DNA from: Ustulina deusta
Lineage: Eukaryota; Ascomycota; Sordariomycetes; Xylariales; Xylariaceae
Reading direction: 5' to 3'
DNA: 64,000 bases
Assembly (NCBI GenBank): GCA_023159155.1
Contig: JAJNNX010000014.1
Location: 124,001-188,000 of the forward strand
Shown: positions 1-13,103 of the stretch, one piece after another
Layout: each line of letters opens with the position of its first letter
Numbering within the stretch: position 1 is the stretch's first letter
The notes under the pieces: model-generated
Database searches by the model: none
What the model saw: the letters and a program-made list of their open reading frames with translations, nothing else
What the model was told of the DNA's origin: nothing
Program-made: the position numbers and the translations under genes

Positions 1-349
1 GAAACAGTGGGGGAGACAGAGTACAGTACATCGAACATGCACACCAAGAGAGCAGAAAATCGCTTGTCGCTGGCATGGCTAAAGCCATCGTGGAGTCTTC
101 CTTCACCGACGCCGGCGTGTCCGTCTGTCTGTCAATTCGTCCATACCATACCATGCCAACCATCCCTCGCTATCACAGCCCCCATCCTTTCGCATCGTAG
201 CGTATCGTACACTTCAAGTAGGCGAAATACAGACAGGGTGGTGGGGGTTGGGCCTCCATTGGCGGTCTAGTTTCCAAGTCTCGTGTCGGCAACAATGGGA
301 AAACGGGAGAAAAAAAACAAATAAAGTAAATAAGACAAAAACAATGCAT
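1..349. other. Intergenic flank downstream of mL40
   Basis: This holds the 3' flank of the mL40 gene. I see no convincing coding region. The open frames here have a low-complexity, shadow-like composition. Confidence 0.5.
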
Positions 350-1107
350 TTATCGCGTCCACTCGTGGTTCCAAGCCCGGCGGGCAGGGGTCTCGGTCTG
401 CGCGCGAGCGTACTCGATGGGCACGGCGTTGTGGCCGTACATGCCGTGCTTCTCCATCGCTACGCGGTACAGGTAGCCTTCGTCGCGGGTGCCGGGGCCG
501 TGGGTGTTGCGGAGCTCCTCGCAGGCGTTGTGCATGGATTGGTACATTCTGTTTCCTCCAACGTTAGATCTCTGTGCGTCTCGCGTATTCGCAGACCGAC
601 CATTGGCAATTGACAGATGGATACGGTGTGATGGTAGATGAGAAAGGGGGTTGGGGGTTGGGGGGCGGGGGCGCAAGCTCACCGCTCGAGTTCGTGCGCC
701 TGTCTCTCCCGTTCCTTGCGCTGGTACAGCAGCCACGCACGATGGATCGTCCAGTGCCGGAGGGCGCGGTTGCGGGCGAAACGGAGAGGCGAGGGCACGG
801 CGCGGGACATGGAAGATTTGAGATTAACGATGCGCGGATCCGGGGCGTCGCCGCCCTTGCCCTTCTTCTTCTTCTTCCTCCCCTGCTTCTTGCTGCCCTT
901 GGCAGGGACCACGGATTTCGCCCCGCGGGACGTCGTCATGTGGAAAGAGCGCCATTGTGTCGGGGAGGAAGAGGCTGCGGGGGCGAGGAGGGTGGCGAGG
1001 GATGGAGGCGCGGGTGGGATCCCAGAAGCTGTCGATCGTGGGATTGGAGGAATGCGAGATGTTAGCGAAAGCCTTGCGAAGAGGCTGCGGAACGTCCGTG
1101 TCGACAT
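350..1107 (-). CDS. mrpl28: Mitochondrial large-subunit ribosomal protein mL40 (yeast MRPL28 family)
   Basis: Two exons, complement(join(350..548,683..1107)), 207 residues. The intron (549-682) has a GTGAGC donor and a CAG acceptor and joins ...HELER to MYQSMHNACEEL. The product is a structural protein of the mitochondrial 54S ribosomal subunit. The first ~55 residues are rich in R, S, T and A with almost no acidic residues, as expected of a mitochondrial import presequence. A lysine-rich stretch follows at ~70-85, then the family core with RALRHWTIHRAW, EEL...GPGTRDEGYLYR and a C-terminal PARRAWNHEWTR. The length fits fungal homologues. The family call rests on recalled motifs, not a search. 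The hypothetical gene upstream on the same strand ends only ~170 bp before this start. Confidence 0.85.
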
Positions 1108-1275
1108 GGTGTGTGCTGATGCGTGGATGTGTCGCTATATGCGTGAGATGGGAGCCCGTCGCACTGCTTTTTGTCTCCCTGAGCTGCGTTCTTATAGTCG
1201 CCCGCCCTTACGCTTCCAGCGAGGTGAGCCGTGCTGTCTGGCTCGCTTCCTCGGCGGCGCGGGTATGTTGGATCG

Positions 1276-3330
1276 TCAGCACTTCCGTCTGCGCTTCCTC
1301 GGGCAGTCGCCGGTGTCAGTGGTGGGAGCGGGAATGGTAATTTTGATAACTGGACGCGGAGGTGGCTCTGTCAAACCCCGGTTTTTCCCGGCAAGGAGCT
1401 TGATAGCTTGGCTGCGGAGGTCATTGATCTCCTGTGTAGAGACTTTAGGCACTGGTCCGTCGATGCTGTACAAGTCGTCGAACTGTGGAAGAGATTATTA
1501 GCTTTGGTGCTCGCTGCGTGGCGTGACAGGGATCACGTTGGTCCGAGACTAAGATAAGCGGGTAGGTAGAAAATGCATGTGGAGGGGTGCCAGGCCAAGA
1601 CAAGCCCGCCTCCACAACCGGCGCAGCGGGAGAATCTATAATCCCCTCCGCCACTTTTAGCCCCGTGTAATAACAACGGGGCCGACATCCCAACCTTGAA
1701 ACAACTGCATCCATTCTTCAAGTACAAAGTATTTGCCGTTTCAAGAATCCCATCACCGATTTGATTCGGTTCGGCCCCATGTTTGAACCATCTGCAAAAT
1801 GAGAGAAAAAGGTCGGGACCGACGAAGAGGGAAGGAAAACTCATGAAAATCGATCGAATCAAGCGACGAAACCGCACGTACCTTGCAAGTAGCCATGTCC
1901 TCGCTCTCCTTGTTCCGCCAGTATATCAAAATGTCTTCTGCATTGCCGTCTTCCAACAGCTCTTCGGCTTCATGAGCGAGTGTAATATCGAAATATTCCT
2001 GTGCCAACAATGACGCATCGCGCCCCGACATATCCTCCAGGAGTCCCTTGCAATGCTGCCAATAATGGTGATGAAGAACGCAAGGCGATTCACTCTCCAG
2101 CTTGCACATAAGCCACCCCATCTCTCTAAAAGAGGACGATGAGGTTGAGATTTGGTCTTTCAAGAACTGGGGATAACTCGTCATGTCGGTGCCGTACTTG
2201 ATGCGCCAGATTTGTCGTAAGAGTTTCAGGTGTCCGGCTCTATCCCTCTCTGTGATCTCCCTGAACTCAGACGTCTGCATATGCACAACTGCTTCGGCCC
2301 AAGGGTGGGCGCTGTGTTCTTCGTCCCGAGGGTCAAACCCTACTGCAGCAATTGCCATTTGCACAAACTTAGGAAATGCATATCTGGTGAATCGCTGCAA
2401 CAGCTCCCACGAGTTGAACGGAACGACGCCTTCGACACGAATGTTATACGTCTCGGCCTCGTCCCCATCTTCGCAGCCGGCCAGCTCGGGAACGTAGAAC
2501 ATGTCCCCTTCCTTGCATCCGCGGTCAATAGGAGCTGTCCTGATGCGAACAATAGGATCCCCTGGTCGATGGCCAAGGTACCAATGGCAATCAAGGAGGA
2601 CAAAAGAGGCTAGAAGTATCCCAAAGTGGGTATTATGGCGGGCTCTGAGCAATTCCGGGCGTTGTCTATCGTGTCTTGATGCCCGCTGAAGGTACTCAAG
2701 GAGCTTATCATGACCATCTTTGAGACCCTTCGGAGACATCTTCAGAATTAGGTCGACGGTGTTGGCGGCGAGCTGGCGTTTTTTAATCTCATGAGCCTCT
2801 GCTTCTTGGATGATGGGACGATAACGGTCACGCTCAGTACCTCTAAGAGGCAGAAAAGCGGAGGCAGAATTGATGGACTCGAGGTAAGCCCTCCAAGAAG
2901 CGTCGATGGTATGCTTGCCAGGTTCCTCGATGTAAGCCGTCCTTGGGATGAAAAATTGTTTTCTGATGTCGTCATCCGAGAGATCAGCCAAATTGCCTCT
3001 ATTACGACTGGCCCGACGGAAAGAAGCTGCAAGTTGATGGGGGATAGTGATACTGGTTCGGGCTACCGGCGGGCTTTGGTGCAGCGAGACGGCCGGGGGA
3101 TCAGGGGCGACGACGCTGGTATTGCTTTCTGGGATCATATCGAGAGGGGTGTTACGAATATGGCCCCCCTCGAAGACGCTACCCGAGATGTTGGGAGCGG
3201 TCAAGGCACGGTCAATCTCTCCTGTGGTATCGGGAGGTGGGATGGAAACGCCTGCATCGGAGAGAAGAGACGACCCGAAAGGAGATGATTCGAGTGGAAG
3301 ATCTCTTCTCCGCCCCGGGGGCAACATCAC
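1276..3330 (-). CDS. Hypothetical protein, two-exon model, helical central region
   Basis: Model complement(join(1276..1488,1882..3330)), 553 residues. I do not recognise the family. Residues 1-110 are Ser/Pro-rich and probably disordered. From ~115 the sequence is helical and charged (DDDIRKQFFIPRTAYIEEPG, later PFNSWELLQRFTRYAFPKFV) with several Trp and His residues. No signal peptide or membrane segment is visible. A strong donor (GTACGT) follows ...EDMATCK. A CAG acceptor at 1489 opens a frame starting FDDLYSIDG and ending in a basic RKRRRKC tail in matching phase, so I prefer that 3' exon (intron ~393 bp). The alternative is a 90-bp intron (1792-1881) followed by MVQTWGRTESNR and a stop at 1753. 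Retaining that intron also keeps the frame open. The 3' end is therefore uncertain, while the 5' exon is solid. Confidence 0.6.
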
Positions 3331-4061
3331 TATTGATGATGTACAGCACTACTCTGATGATGACTAGTGATTGATGGCGATTTGGGGTAGTATCAATACC
3401 AAATACCAATATCGAAAGTGGTGGGATTGGGAAACTTTGCAAATAGTCCAAAACTTAGCGAGAACTGCTAGAGTATTGGAGTATTGAAGCATGGGTGTAA
3501 GACGAGTTGGGGCAATACAACTGGGAAAGACGGGAAAATATAGTTCTTGGTGTCAATCGCAGCTACGACTGAGTAGAGACAGACGGAGCGCAGCAGAAAC
3601 GGAAGGGAGGGAAGGGCAAGGGGGAAGCAGAGACATTATATCTATAAACGTTATATGTGTGAGTGCAGGTGTGGGCATGAGGGCAGATGTGCAACCCTAC
3701 CTTACAGTTTATCGAGGCGTCGAGCGGATCCCCAGACCAACTACTTACTTGCACGGCAGTCCAGCCAAACCTTGGATGAAAATTAGGAAGGTTCATTCCA
3801 TATTACCCAATTTGCCCATAACGCAGTCAGTATGCCGAAAGTGAGTATTGTAGATAGCGTCAATCCTGTATCCCATCTGCTGCCGGATTAAGTCTTCATA
3901 CCTAGGACCAATAAAATCAGGAGACGTCGTTGTAGGTGCGCATTCTTGATCTTAGAAGTGATATAAACCGTTGAACGATGTTCATGGTTCCAACTTCCTC
4001 ACTGCCCTACAACACAACGCCACGTAATTCTGTTCAGACCTCTGCCTACACCACATCCCAG

Positions 4062-4105
<44 letters not shown>
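4062..4105. repeat. (ATC)n microsatellite, about 14.7 units
   Basis: A perfect trinucleotide tract of ~44 bp. In the minus-strand frame it reads as a run of Asp, but that frame has no other coding signs. Confidence 0.95.
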
Positions 4106-5349
4106 GCTTCGCGCTTCTAGGCAGCCCCTTGCCCCTGGCAGAATTGGACTCATCACGTAACTTTCCTGCCATCTTGTCCTTATTCCTTAAAACGTCTTTA
4201 AAGTTAGGCGCGCAAGGTCTCGCCGATGTATTACCAGAATAGTGAACGGCCCGGTCCAATTCTTGGTTTAACCGCTAGGCTTACCTCGAAGCTTGAAGCT
4301 ACACACCAGCGCCGAAAAAAAATGATTCGCCAAATTTCCAAAATCTATAGACAGCCTTGTATACCAGCAGCCAATGGCCTCTAAATGCCATGTAGGTCTA
4401 CTACCAACGTGTGAACCAGCTAAAATGCGCGTGTCAGGGATACATATCGCACTTCCCCTATGGGAGTGGATATAGTGGGATTCTGTCTATATATATGGGT
4501 GACCCTCCCTAGATATCTGGGAGGTTCAGGAATCAATTGACTACTCTATTGAGCCCCAACTACCACCTACCTACTACCTGACTGCATATATGTCCGTCTA
4601 TTCACTCTGGGATCCCCCTTTCCTGACAGCGCGCTCGTCGGAACTCCTTTTGGGCTGTTATAATTTTCCGTTCTTAGCCTCCAAGTAAGCTTTCGACTCC
4701 ATGTGGCAAATTCGCTTTCCAAGGGGCTCTAGCTAACTTTGTTTCTACCTTTCGAGGTACTAAAGTAAGATTTACTCCATCTCGACACTATCTTCTGCCC
4801 TACCGCCCTCACACATCTTGTTTGGCTTCAGCCCTTCGACATAGGTACTTGGCGGATCCAGGTTGGACAAAGGCTACCCTCGTGCTGTATCTATTGTGTA
4901 GATCATTATAAACCTTCAATGGCCATGTCGCCCCCGCCTCCGCCTTCGCCCACACCCGATCCCAAGTGACGTTTCATCCACTATCTTCATGGCCATAGGC
5001 GGTCCGCTCCGCAATGAGGATCTAGTAAAATTATGATTTCATATTAGATTTTGGGCATGATTCGTTATATTTACAATTAAATTATCTTAAAATGTCAACC
5101 ACGGTCTTGACATCTGTCAGCTATCATCTTAAAATCAATAAGAAATGACACGCCGTTCTCGAGACCCCAGGGCGCTCTGACATACCCCCATCCGTCCCCG
5201 ATGCACTATGAACTTCTGATACTTCGGTATCATTCCGAAAGCTTCTACTACACCCCCTCAAACCTTGTCCCCTAGATATCTTTATTCCCCTCCAAACGTG
5301 GAATCTGTTAGCTGAAGTTTGGAATGAGAACTTAATGAAAGGAAGGGGA

Positions 5350-5437
5350 CTGTAGGTCTCCAACAACACTGCCATATTGCTGAAATACTGCTTTAGTGTC
5401 AAGGGGCGCTAGAGCTGTAGATTTGGTTTTTATCATA
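5350..5437 (-). repeat. Dispersed repeat, copy 1 (second copy at 45160-45257)
   Basis: About 60-90 bp closely matches 45160-45257 in the same orientation. The core is TACTGCTTTAGTGT followed by AAG.GGCGCT and GAGCTGTAGATTT. On the minus strand both copies read M[I/M]KTKSTA[L/R]APL[D/N]TKAVF from an ATG (here at 5436), with several differences at third codon positions. It may be a decayed transposon or gene-family fragment. Confidence 0.7.
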
Positions 5438-6214
5438 TATCACATTAAACGTAAATGGGCGTAGAGATAACGGCATCCGGACAAGAGGAAGGTGCAAAAT
5501 TCCTGTTAGACTACCCAAAATGGAATACTGTCATATGCCTGAGCAACCCGTTGAAAAGTTATCGCCGCACGTACCAACATAGGATAGGTAACAGAGGAGG
5601 TAGCGGGATAAGATTAACCTTTTATTCAGTTCAAGTCCCGCGTCATAGAAAAAGTGATCACGCTGTTATTTCGATGACCACGAGAAATAGCTCACATCGC
5701 CACCGGTACCAGACGTCCTCCGTATCTGACTCGCTTATTACCTTCTCTAGCCCTGCCATCTTACTCGCCTGTTGAGATGCTGAAGGCAAAATTATCGAGC
5801 TACATGGCGCTGCTAGGTCTAAACTCTCTCTCTTGCACTTGGCTGAGTTAATAAAAACGAAGGCGTAGGTGATAAACATCGTAATGGCTGTCTGCTTCTG
5901 CGATATCGATTCTTCCGTTTCGATGCACACGCAAGGTCTTGTCAGGTGACTATTAACTACCTATCCTATGGAGTAGTTACCTATAGGAGTGGATCTCTAT
6001 AGAAGGTAGAGTAAGCATGCCTGTACTCCAATATTCTTGACATGACACGTTCCTCCTTTCTTTAAAAACGAGGGTGTTTTGATGTGGCGGGCTCAGCGTG
6101 GCTGAGTCGGAGCAATGTGTCCCGCTCCATATCTTCATCTGAAAGCGGGGTTTCCTATCAGCTGTTTAATAGCACAAGTCAATCCGCCTACTTGGCGAGA
6201 CCGCCCGGTATTTC

Positions 6215-8535
6215 ATGGCGACAGCATCTTCGTTGACAGCAGCGCGGCCTGCAGTGGGACAGGCATTGCAGGATGCTATATCTGAGTTTCAAAATGTTCT
6301 TGATGAGAAGCAACGTCGCGAGCTGAATGAGTTGAGGCCCGTTCCCGACGCTAATGCTATCCTTGTCTTCACCGCTAAACTTGACCTTGCCGATCTTAAC
6401 AGAAGAGGTCGCAGCTTCTCTAGCAGGCTCCACACGATTCTGCTAGCAGTCCGAAACTTCTGCAGCATCGTGGAGACCTTCGTATCGTCGCACCCCGAGA
6501 TTGCCGCTCTTGTCTGGGGCAGCGTAAAGCTGACCATGCTAGTTAGTGTCCGTGTGCAGTTTAGCCCTTTAGGCTCCCCACTTAAATGCTGCAGATTATC
6601 TCCAACTACACCTCGTACTGAGGCAACGTCTGATCTATTTATGAGAGTAGGCAGGCTGTGTCCGCTATTCAATGAATATCTGATATTATATCAGAGCTCG
6701 ACGCGACTACGGCAATCTCTGCTAGATTTCCATACCTCTATCGTATGTTGTTGCAGACACGTGGTGGAGGCCGTTCAGCGTCCATGTACGAAAATGCTCT
6801 ATCTTCTCCTAATACAACACTAACTAAATCAGGGCGAGAGCAACTCTCACAAGCTTTCTGGAACTCCTTCGAACAGGAATTTAAGCCGGATATCGAGAAC
6901 ATCCAAAGATGTAGCAACCACGTGAAAGAAGAGATAGCGCTTGCTCAGGCACAAGCCGATTCACAAGAACAGCAACTCCAAGCCTTGGAACGAGAAAAAG
7001 CATCCATTAACAGATCGAGGGCGCGTAGGTTCTACTTACGTACAGATGGTAGTTTGGATCAAATGCGGGAATGGCAAATGCAGAGCGACGCGCGAAAAAC
7101 ACGTCAGTATGTCTCACGCTGTTTGTTACAATGCTAATATGCCAGCTAGAGAAACGGAGGCAGCAGCTTCTAGATGCGCTTTCTACGTACAACCATTTGA
7201 GGTTGCTGAAACAAAGCCGCCTGAAGCGGTATAGAAATACTTCAAATTGGATTTGCCAGACATCTGAGTTCCATCGGTGGGTTGATGGCGTAGTTCCTCT
7301 GCTCTGTTGCTTTGGAAAAAGTAAGTCGACAGCCTTGACCTAATTATTCTTCTAACGGTCGGCAGTTGGATCAGGCAAGACGATTACTACGTTAGTATTA
7401 CTACAGCTTTATCCTACGGCAACACCTTGTTAACGAGTTACAGCGCAAGCGTAATCGACCATATTCTTTCTGAACAAGGTTCAGATTGTTTTATCTCCTT
7501 CTTCTTTGTGGAGTCTGGAAACCAAGAGTCCCTAAGTGCCGGGACAATTCTCCGATCTATCCTACGACAAAGACTGGACTCAACCGAAATTTCCCAAGAA
7601 GTTACGAACGGTTTGGGACGAATCAAATCGTTCTCTGGACTGGATGAGTTCGTCGCACTTCTCCGTATAGTGACACTCCCGCCAAGAGTCTTTTATATCG
7701 TTATTGATGGCCTTGATGAGTGTGAAAAGCCAGATTGCGATATGCTTTTAAAGGCCCTATCTTCACTTGCTATCGTAGGAGGGAGCATTCGGTTATTCTT
7801 CTCCTGTCGTGATAGTCTGCGGGGGGGAATTCGAAGGGAATTCACAGCTTTTGAGTCTCTTTCGATGGACTGTCCCCCAGCACATCATGATATCTCGATG
7901 TTTATTGAAGATATTGTGAAGGAAAAGATCCAAAATAATGAGCTGAGCATTGGGGATCCGTCCTTGGAGCAAGACATCAAACGGGCACTTTCTAAAGGTG
8001 CCCAGGGAATGTAAGCCTTCCAACTACTTTCACTACTTTAAGCACTATGATATTTACTTACGCTGTTAGGTTTCTTTGGGTTACTTTCCAGCTTTACGAA
8101 ATTTGTGCACAACATTGTGACGAGGATATCCGCAATGTCCTCGAAGACCTCCCGAAAAGCTTAACAGAGACATATTGTCGAGTGCTCCAACGAATTAAAT
8201 CCCGAGGCCATAGTAAGGAAGCTAAGAAGATTTTCCCTTGGATTGCTGCTTCTAAGCAATTATTGTCTCTAAGCCAACTTCGTGAGGCAATCGCTATTGA
8301 AATCGGCCAGCAGTACTCGAAACCAGAACGTCTTTATAACGATATGAAGAACATTGCTTTGTGGTGCGAAAACCTTGTTCAAGTTGATGAAGAATATCAA
8401 CTGGTTCAGTTTGCGCATTCCACAATTAGAAAATTCTTGATCGAAAAGCCTCTTGATTCCACCCTAGCAGAGTTCCACGTTAACCTCAAAGAGGTCGATC
8501 ACAATATAGGCGAAAGATGCGTTACGTATCTCAAT
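6215..8535 (+). pseudogene. NLR-type NACHT NTPase, frameshifted and truncated at the AT-rich block
   Basis: Fungal STAND/NLR-like protein, a family linked to non-self recognition and regulated cell death. The N-terminal ~110 residues resemble the helical domain found before fungal NACHT modules (ALVWGSVKLTMLV, then SNYTSY and DLFMRVGRLCP). The NACHT part has Walker A reading GKIGSGKT across an intron, Walker B FYIVIDGLDECE, and a sensor-like FFSCRD. A winged-helix-like segment follows (LPKSLTETYCRVLQRI). Supported introns: 6786-6832, 7321-7365, 7391-7443 and 8011-8069. The intron near 6550-6590 and the one near 7108-7143 are less certain. After SNYTSY near 6628 the frame shifts (an apparent 2-bp loss, TAC TGA GGC instead of an open frame into EATSDLF). 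Homology ends at ...ERCVTYLNL, where a repeat begins. The C-terminal repeat domain typical of the family is absent. Confidence 0.75.
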
Positions 8536-8692
8536 CTACAGCACATAATAGGGCACTCCACAAGTAGGGGGTACGCATATATTAGGGGGAGCGTAAGCCT
8601 TTTTCGGCTAGCTTTCGGATCGAAGCTATTATTAGAGCGCTAATAAAAAGTTTAATATATTGTTGCTTCGAAAGCTAGTTATAAACTGCCTA
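8536..8692. repeat. 157-bp repeat, lightly mutated copy, at the left edge of the AT block
   Basis: This starts exactly where NLR homology stops. It aligns without gaps over most of its length to 8913-9071. The mismatches I can see are C in this copy against T in the other, or G against A. It also contains an inverted pair, CTAGCTTTCG at 8608-8617 and CGAAAGCTAG at 8669-8678. Confidence 0.8.
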
Positions 8693-8912
8693 CTGCTAAA
8701 ATATAAAGCAAATAAAAAATAATGCATTAAAATAATAAAATTTAATTTCTAATAATTTTTTATTACTATTTTTTTTAGTTTTTAAGCTTTAGTAATTAAA
8801 GCAATAAATAAAACAAATTTATTATATATTTATTATATATATATATTTATAATTATAATATTATAAAAAAATAAGTTATATAATAGGTCTTTAAACTTTA
8901 TAAAATTATTTA

Positions 8913-9071
8913 TTTATAATATATAATAAAATATTTTATAAATAAAAAATATATATATATTAAAAAAAATATAAGCTTTTTTTAATTAGTTTTTAAATTA
9001 AAACTATTATTAAAATATTAATAAAAAGTTTAATATATTATTATTTTAAAAACTAGTTATAAACTATTTAA
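8913..9071. repeat. 157-bp repeat, heavily RIP-mutated copy
   Basis: Direct repeat of 8536-8692, offset by ~378 bp. Between 8594-8687 and the matching stretch here, all visible differences are transitions in the RIP direction. G runs such as GGGGGAGCG have become A/T. Confidence 0.8.
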
Positions 9072-12000
9072 ACTTATATTTTAAATTTAATAAAATAGTT
9101 TATATATTAAAAAATATATTTTAATTAATTAGTTTATATAAATAAAACTAATATAGCTTGTTATATAAAAAGTTTTATTATATATTATAAGCTTTTTTTT
9201 TTTTAAATATTATATATTTTTAGTATATATTATATAATAACAAATTTATATTAAATTTAAGCTAATATTAAAGCAGTTTTGTTTTATTTTATTATTTTTA
9301 ATTTGTTATTATTATTATATTTTTTAAAATAGCTTTATAAAAAAATAACCCGCTAGCCTTGTTTTTTTTAACTTATATAGTAAAAATAAGTTTTATATAA
9401 ATTTAAAACAAATTTAAAATTATAATAAAGTGCTAAATATATTATATTTATTATATTTATTATATAACTAAAATATATATAATATAAATATAAATTAAAT
9501 TTAATACTAAATTAATATAAAATTTTAATATTTATTATAGTAATAATATAAATATAAATATTTTTAAATATATTTATTATATTTATATTTATAAAAATAA
9601 TTATTTTAATAATTATATTTTTATAAATATATTATATAAATTTAATATAAATTTAAATTTAATTTAGTTTTAAATTAATATAAATAATTATAATATTAAT
9701 AAGTAATAAAACTTATTTATATAAGTTTATTAAGCTTTTTGTTTTGCTAGCTATAAATATTTTAAATAAATTAAAAATAAATTTAATATTAATTTATATA
9801 GTTTTTTTTTAAAAAATAATTAGTAATATTTAAAAATAAGTTTATTATATTATTAATAAAAAAAATACTAAAAAAATAAATAAAATATAAACAAAACAAA
9901 TATAATATAAATTTAAAATAAATAATGCTTAAATTTTAGGTTAAATTATAACTTTTTAAATAAATTTTTTTAAACTATATTTAGATTAAATTTAACTTTA
10001 ATTTTTTTATAACTAGAATTTTTTGCTAAATTATTATAAGTTACTATATATTTTTATTATATATATAATATTATAATAATACTTAAAATATAATATATTT
10101 ATATAATTATTAAACTAAATTTTATATATAAATATATTATAATAAAAAAATAAGCTTTATTTATATTTAGTTTTTTTAATATTAAAATATTTTAAAATAT
10201 ATTTTTTGCTTGGGTTTTTATAAAAGTGCTATATATAAATTAAAATAGTAATAAATAATCTATAATATAAATTAGTATATTTTTTTAATTTAATAATTTA
10301 TTTATATAAACTATTAAATAAACTAGTTTTTTTATTATATTTAATATTATATAAACCTTAAAGCAGTTTTTATTTATTTTTATATTATAAAAAAATATTT
10401 AAAAATATAATTTATTTTATATTAGTTATATTATTAACTTTAAAAAGCTTAATATATATTATTTTTAAAGGTTATTTAAATTAAAATTATTATAAGTAAT
10501 TTTTTTTAAACAAAAAAAACTATGCTATACTATAATAAATATTATATTAACTATTAATATATTATATAAGTTTTTATTAATTATAGTTATTTTTAATATA
10601 AGTTTAATTAGTATTAATTTTATAATTAGGTTTTTTTTTAAAATTCTTTATTTATAAAAAAATAAATATATTATGCTTTAAATTAAATAATAAATATAAA
10701 AACTTTTAAATATTAATATATTTAATATAAAATTAATATAAACTAAATATAATATCAATATATATAAGCTTATTAATAAGCTTTAAATTATTTTTAAAAA
10801 AAAACTATATATTTTATTATATATATAAAAAATTAATATTTAAAACAATATAAGCTAAACTATTATATTCTAGTTTAAACACTATATTTTATATATTTTT
10901 ATTATTAATTTATAGTTTTTTTATATTAATTTTATTAATATAATATATATTAAATAGATATATAAATTTTTATAGCACTAGTTATATAAGTTTATTTTAT
11001 TTTAGAAATATAAAATTAGCTAGCTTTTAATAAGTTCTATTAATTAGAAGATAAATTAATAATTATAATAAAATTAGCTTAAAAATATTTATTAGTTTAT
11101 TATTTAAAAAGATTATTTAGCAAACTTAAAAATAAATATTTTAATATATTATAAATATAAAGATTTTTTAAAGTAAATTTAAAAAAAGCAAATTTTTTAT
11201 TAATATATTAATTAGTTTTTATTAAGTTATTATATTATTAATATAAATTACTACTATGCTTAATTTTTAATATATATACTAATATATAAATATTAGTTAA
11301 ATCGTAATAGTTTTAAATATATTAATATTTAAGTTTATTTTAATATTAAAGTAAAAATAAACAAAAACTTATAATTTTAAAAAAAAAAAAATTTATACTA
11401 AAGTTTTACTACTAGGCTTTTTTTATATTAAAAGCTATTAAAGCTTATTTTTTATATATTTATAAATAAATAAAAATATTTATAATTTATATTTATTAAA
11501 AAATAAATTTTATTAAAGTTGTTTAATAAATTATATTATTATTTAAAATTTTATTTTATAAGTATAAAAAAAATATAAAATATATATATTTAAAATATAA
11601 AAAATAAGCTTTATATATAAATTTTTTTTTTTTTTTAAAAAACTACTAATAAATAAAAACTTAAGTAGCCTAAAATTTATTTAATTTTGCAATAAAAAAA
11701 GTACAGTTTTTTAAGTGCTTTAGATATAATTTTATTAGTTTTAGTTAACTTTATTTCTAATAATTAAACTTATATTAAAATTATATCGATTTTAATGTTA
11801 AAAATTTTAAAATATATATTTTTGCTATTTTTTATTTTATTTAATATAAAACTTAATATATTTAAAAACTAATTATATTTTTAATAAACTATTTATATAT
11901 AGTTTTACTAAACTAAAAAGACTATAAATATAAAATTATTTAAATAATATATAATATATATAAAAAAAATAATATTTTTAGTAGTTAATAAAAACTTTTT

Positions 12001-13103
12001 ATAAAAAGGTTAAAAATAAAAAAAATAATCTAAAAACCTTAAAAAAAATAGTTTTTATAAAAAAAGCAGTTTTTTTACTTAAAACTAAAAAACTAGTAGT
12101 ATAAATATATTATTAAAATTAAACAAAATATATTTTTTAGGTTTTTTTTAATTAGGGTTATTTTTTTACTTAATATTTAAATTATTTTAAATATTTATTA
12201 AATAGTTAAATATTTAAAAATTATATGTTTAAAGCATATTAGATTATTTATTAACCTAACTTTAAAAAAAAACAAATAATAAATTTATTACTAGCTTTTG
12301 TTTAATTTAAGAACTAGGCCTAGTAATAAATATAGCAAGCCTAAAAAGTTAAATATTTTTAAAATCTAATTTAAAGCTAAATTTAATACGATTTAAGTTT
12401 TAATTATAAAATAATTTTTGTTTATAAAACAAAAGTTATTAAATTAGCTTAATTTTAAAAATTTTAAACATTTAAAAAATATTCTATATTATAATATTTT
12501 AAAAAATATATTTTTTAAATTATATAAGTATTATTAAAAAACTATTTATTAATAATTAAAGCAAAAAAAAAAAGAAAAATATAATTAAAATAGAACTATT
12601 TAAATTATATATATTAAAAGTTAGAACTAAGTTTATTAATAATTTTAGCAAAAAAAAGAATATATTTTATATTATTTAAATAATAATTAAAATATTTAAA
12701 CTTATTATATTATTAAAATATATTTGATCTAAAACTAATAGAACTAGCTAGTTAACTTATAACTAAAAAATAGCTGTTTTACTTTATGCTTTTTTATTAA
12801 TATTAGCTAATTTTTTATATGTTTTATTATAATATTTATAGATATATTTCTAATAATATAAAAAAAGGCCTAAAATATAATTATAAATAAAGTTATTTTA
12901 ATAGTTATATATTTTATTTTTAGTATAACTTTTTAATAAACATAATTTAATTTTTAATATTTTAGTAAAATATTTAGCGTAATAAAATAATTTTAGTACT
13001 AAAATATTTAAATAAAAACTTTTTTAATTATAGTTTTATTTTATTTATAAAGCAGCTATATAAAAAATTAATAAATAATATTTTATTTAAGCTAATATAA
13101 ATT

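Larger units (their letters stand above)
3331..6214. other. Intergenic region, 2.9 kb
   Basis: This separates the divergently transcribed hypothetical gene and the NLR-like gene. It contains an (ATC)n microsatellite and one copy of a dispersed repeat, annotated separately. No open frame here has convincing coding character, and no tRNA fold was found. Confidence 0.5.

Noticed and set aside
574..1501. Plus-strand open frames opposite mL40
   Set aside because: They are antisense shadows of the mL40 exons, with low-complexity Arg/Gly-rich composition.
3999..4259. Minus-strand open frame with a long Asp run
   Set aside because: The run is simply the (ATC)n microsatellite read in one frame; the rest has no protein-like features.
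5630..5650. Possible tRNA T-arm (CAGTTCAAGTCC)
   Set aside because: The flanks do not form a T stem, and no acceptor stem, D arm or anticodon arm is present.
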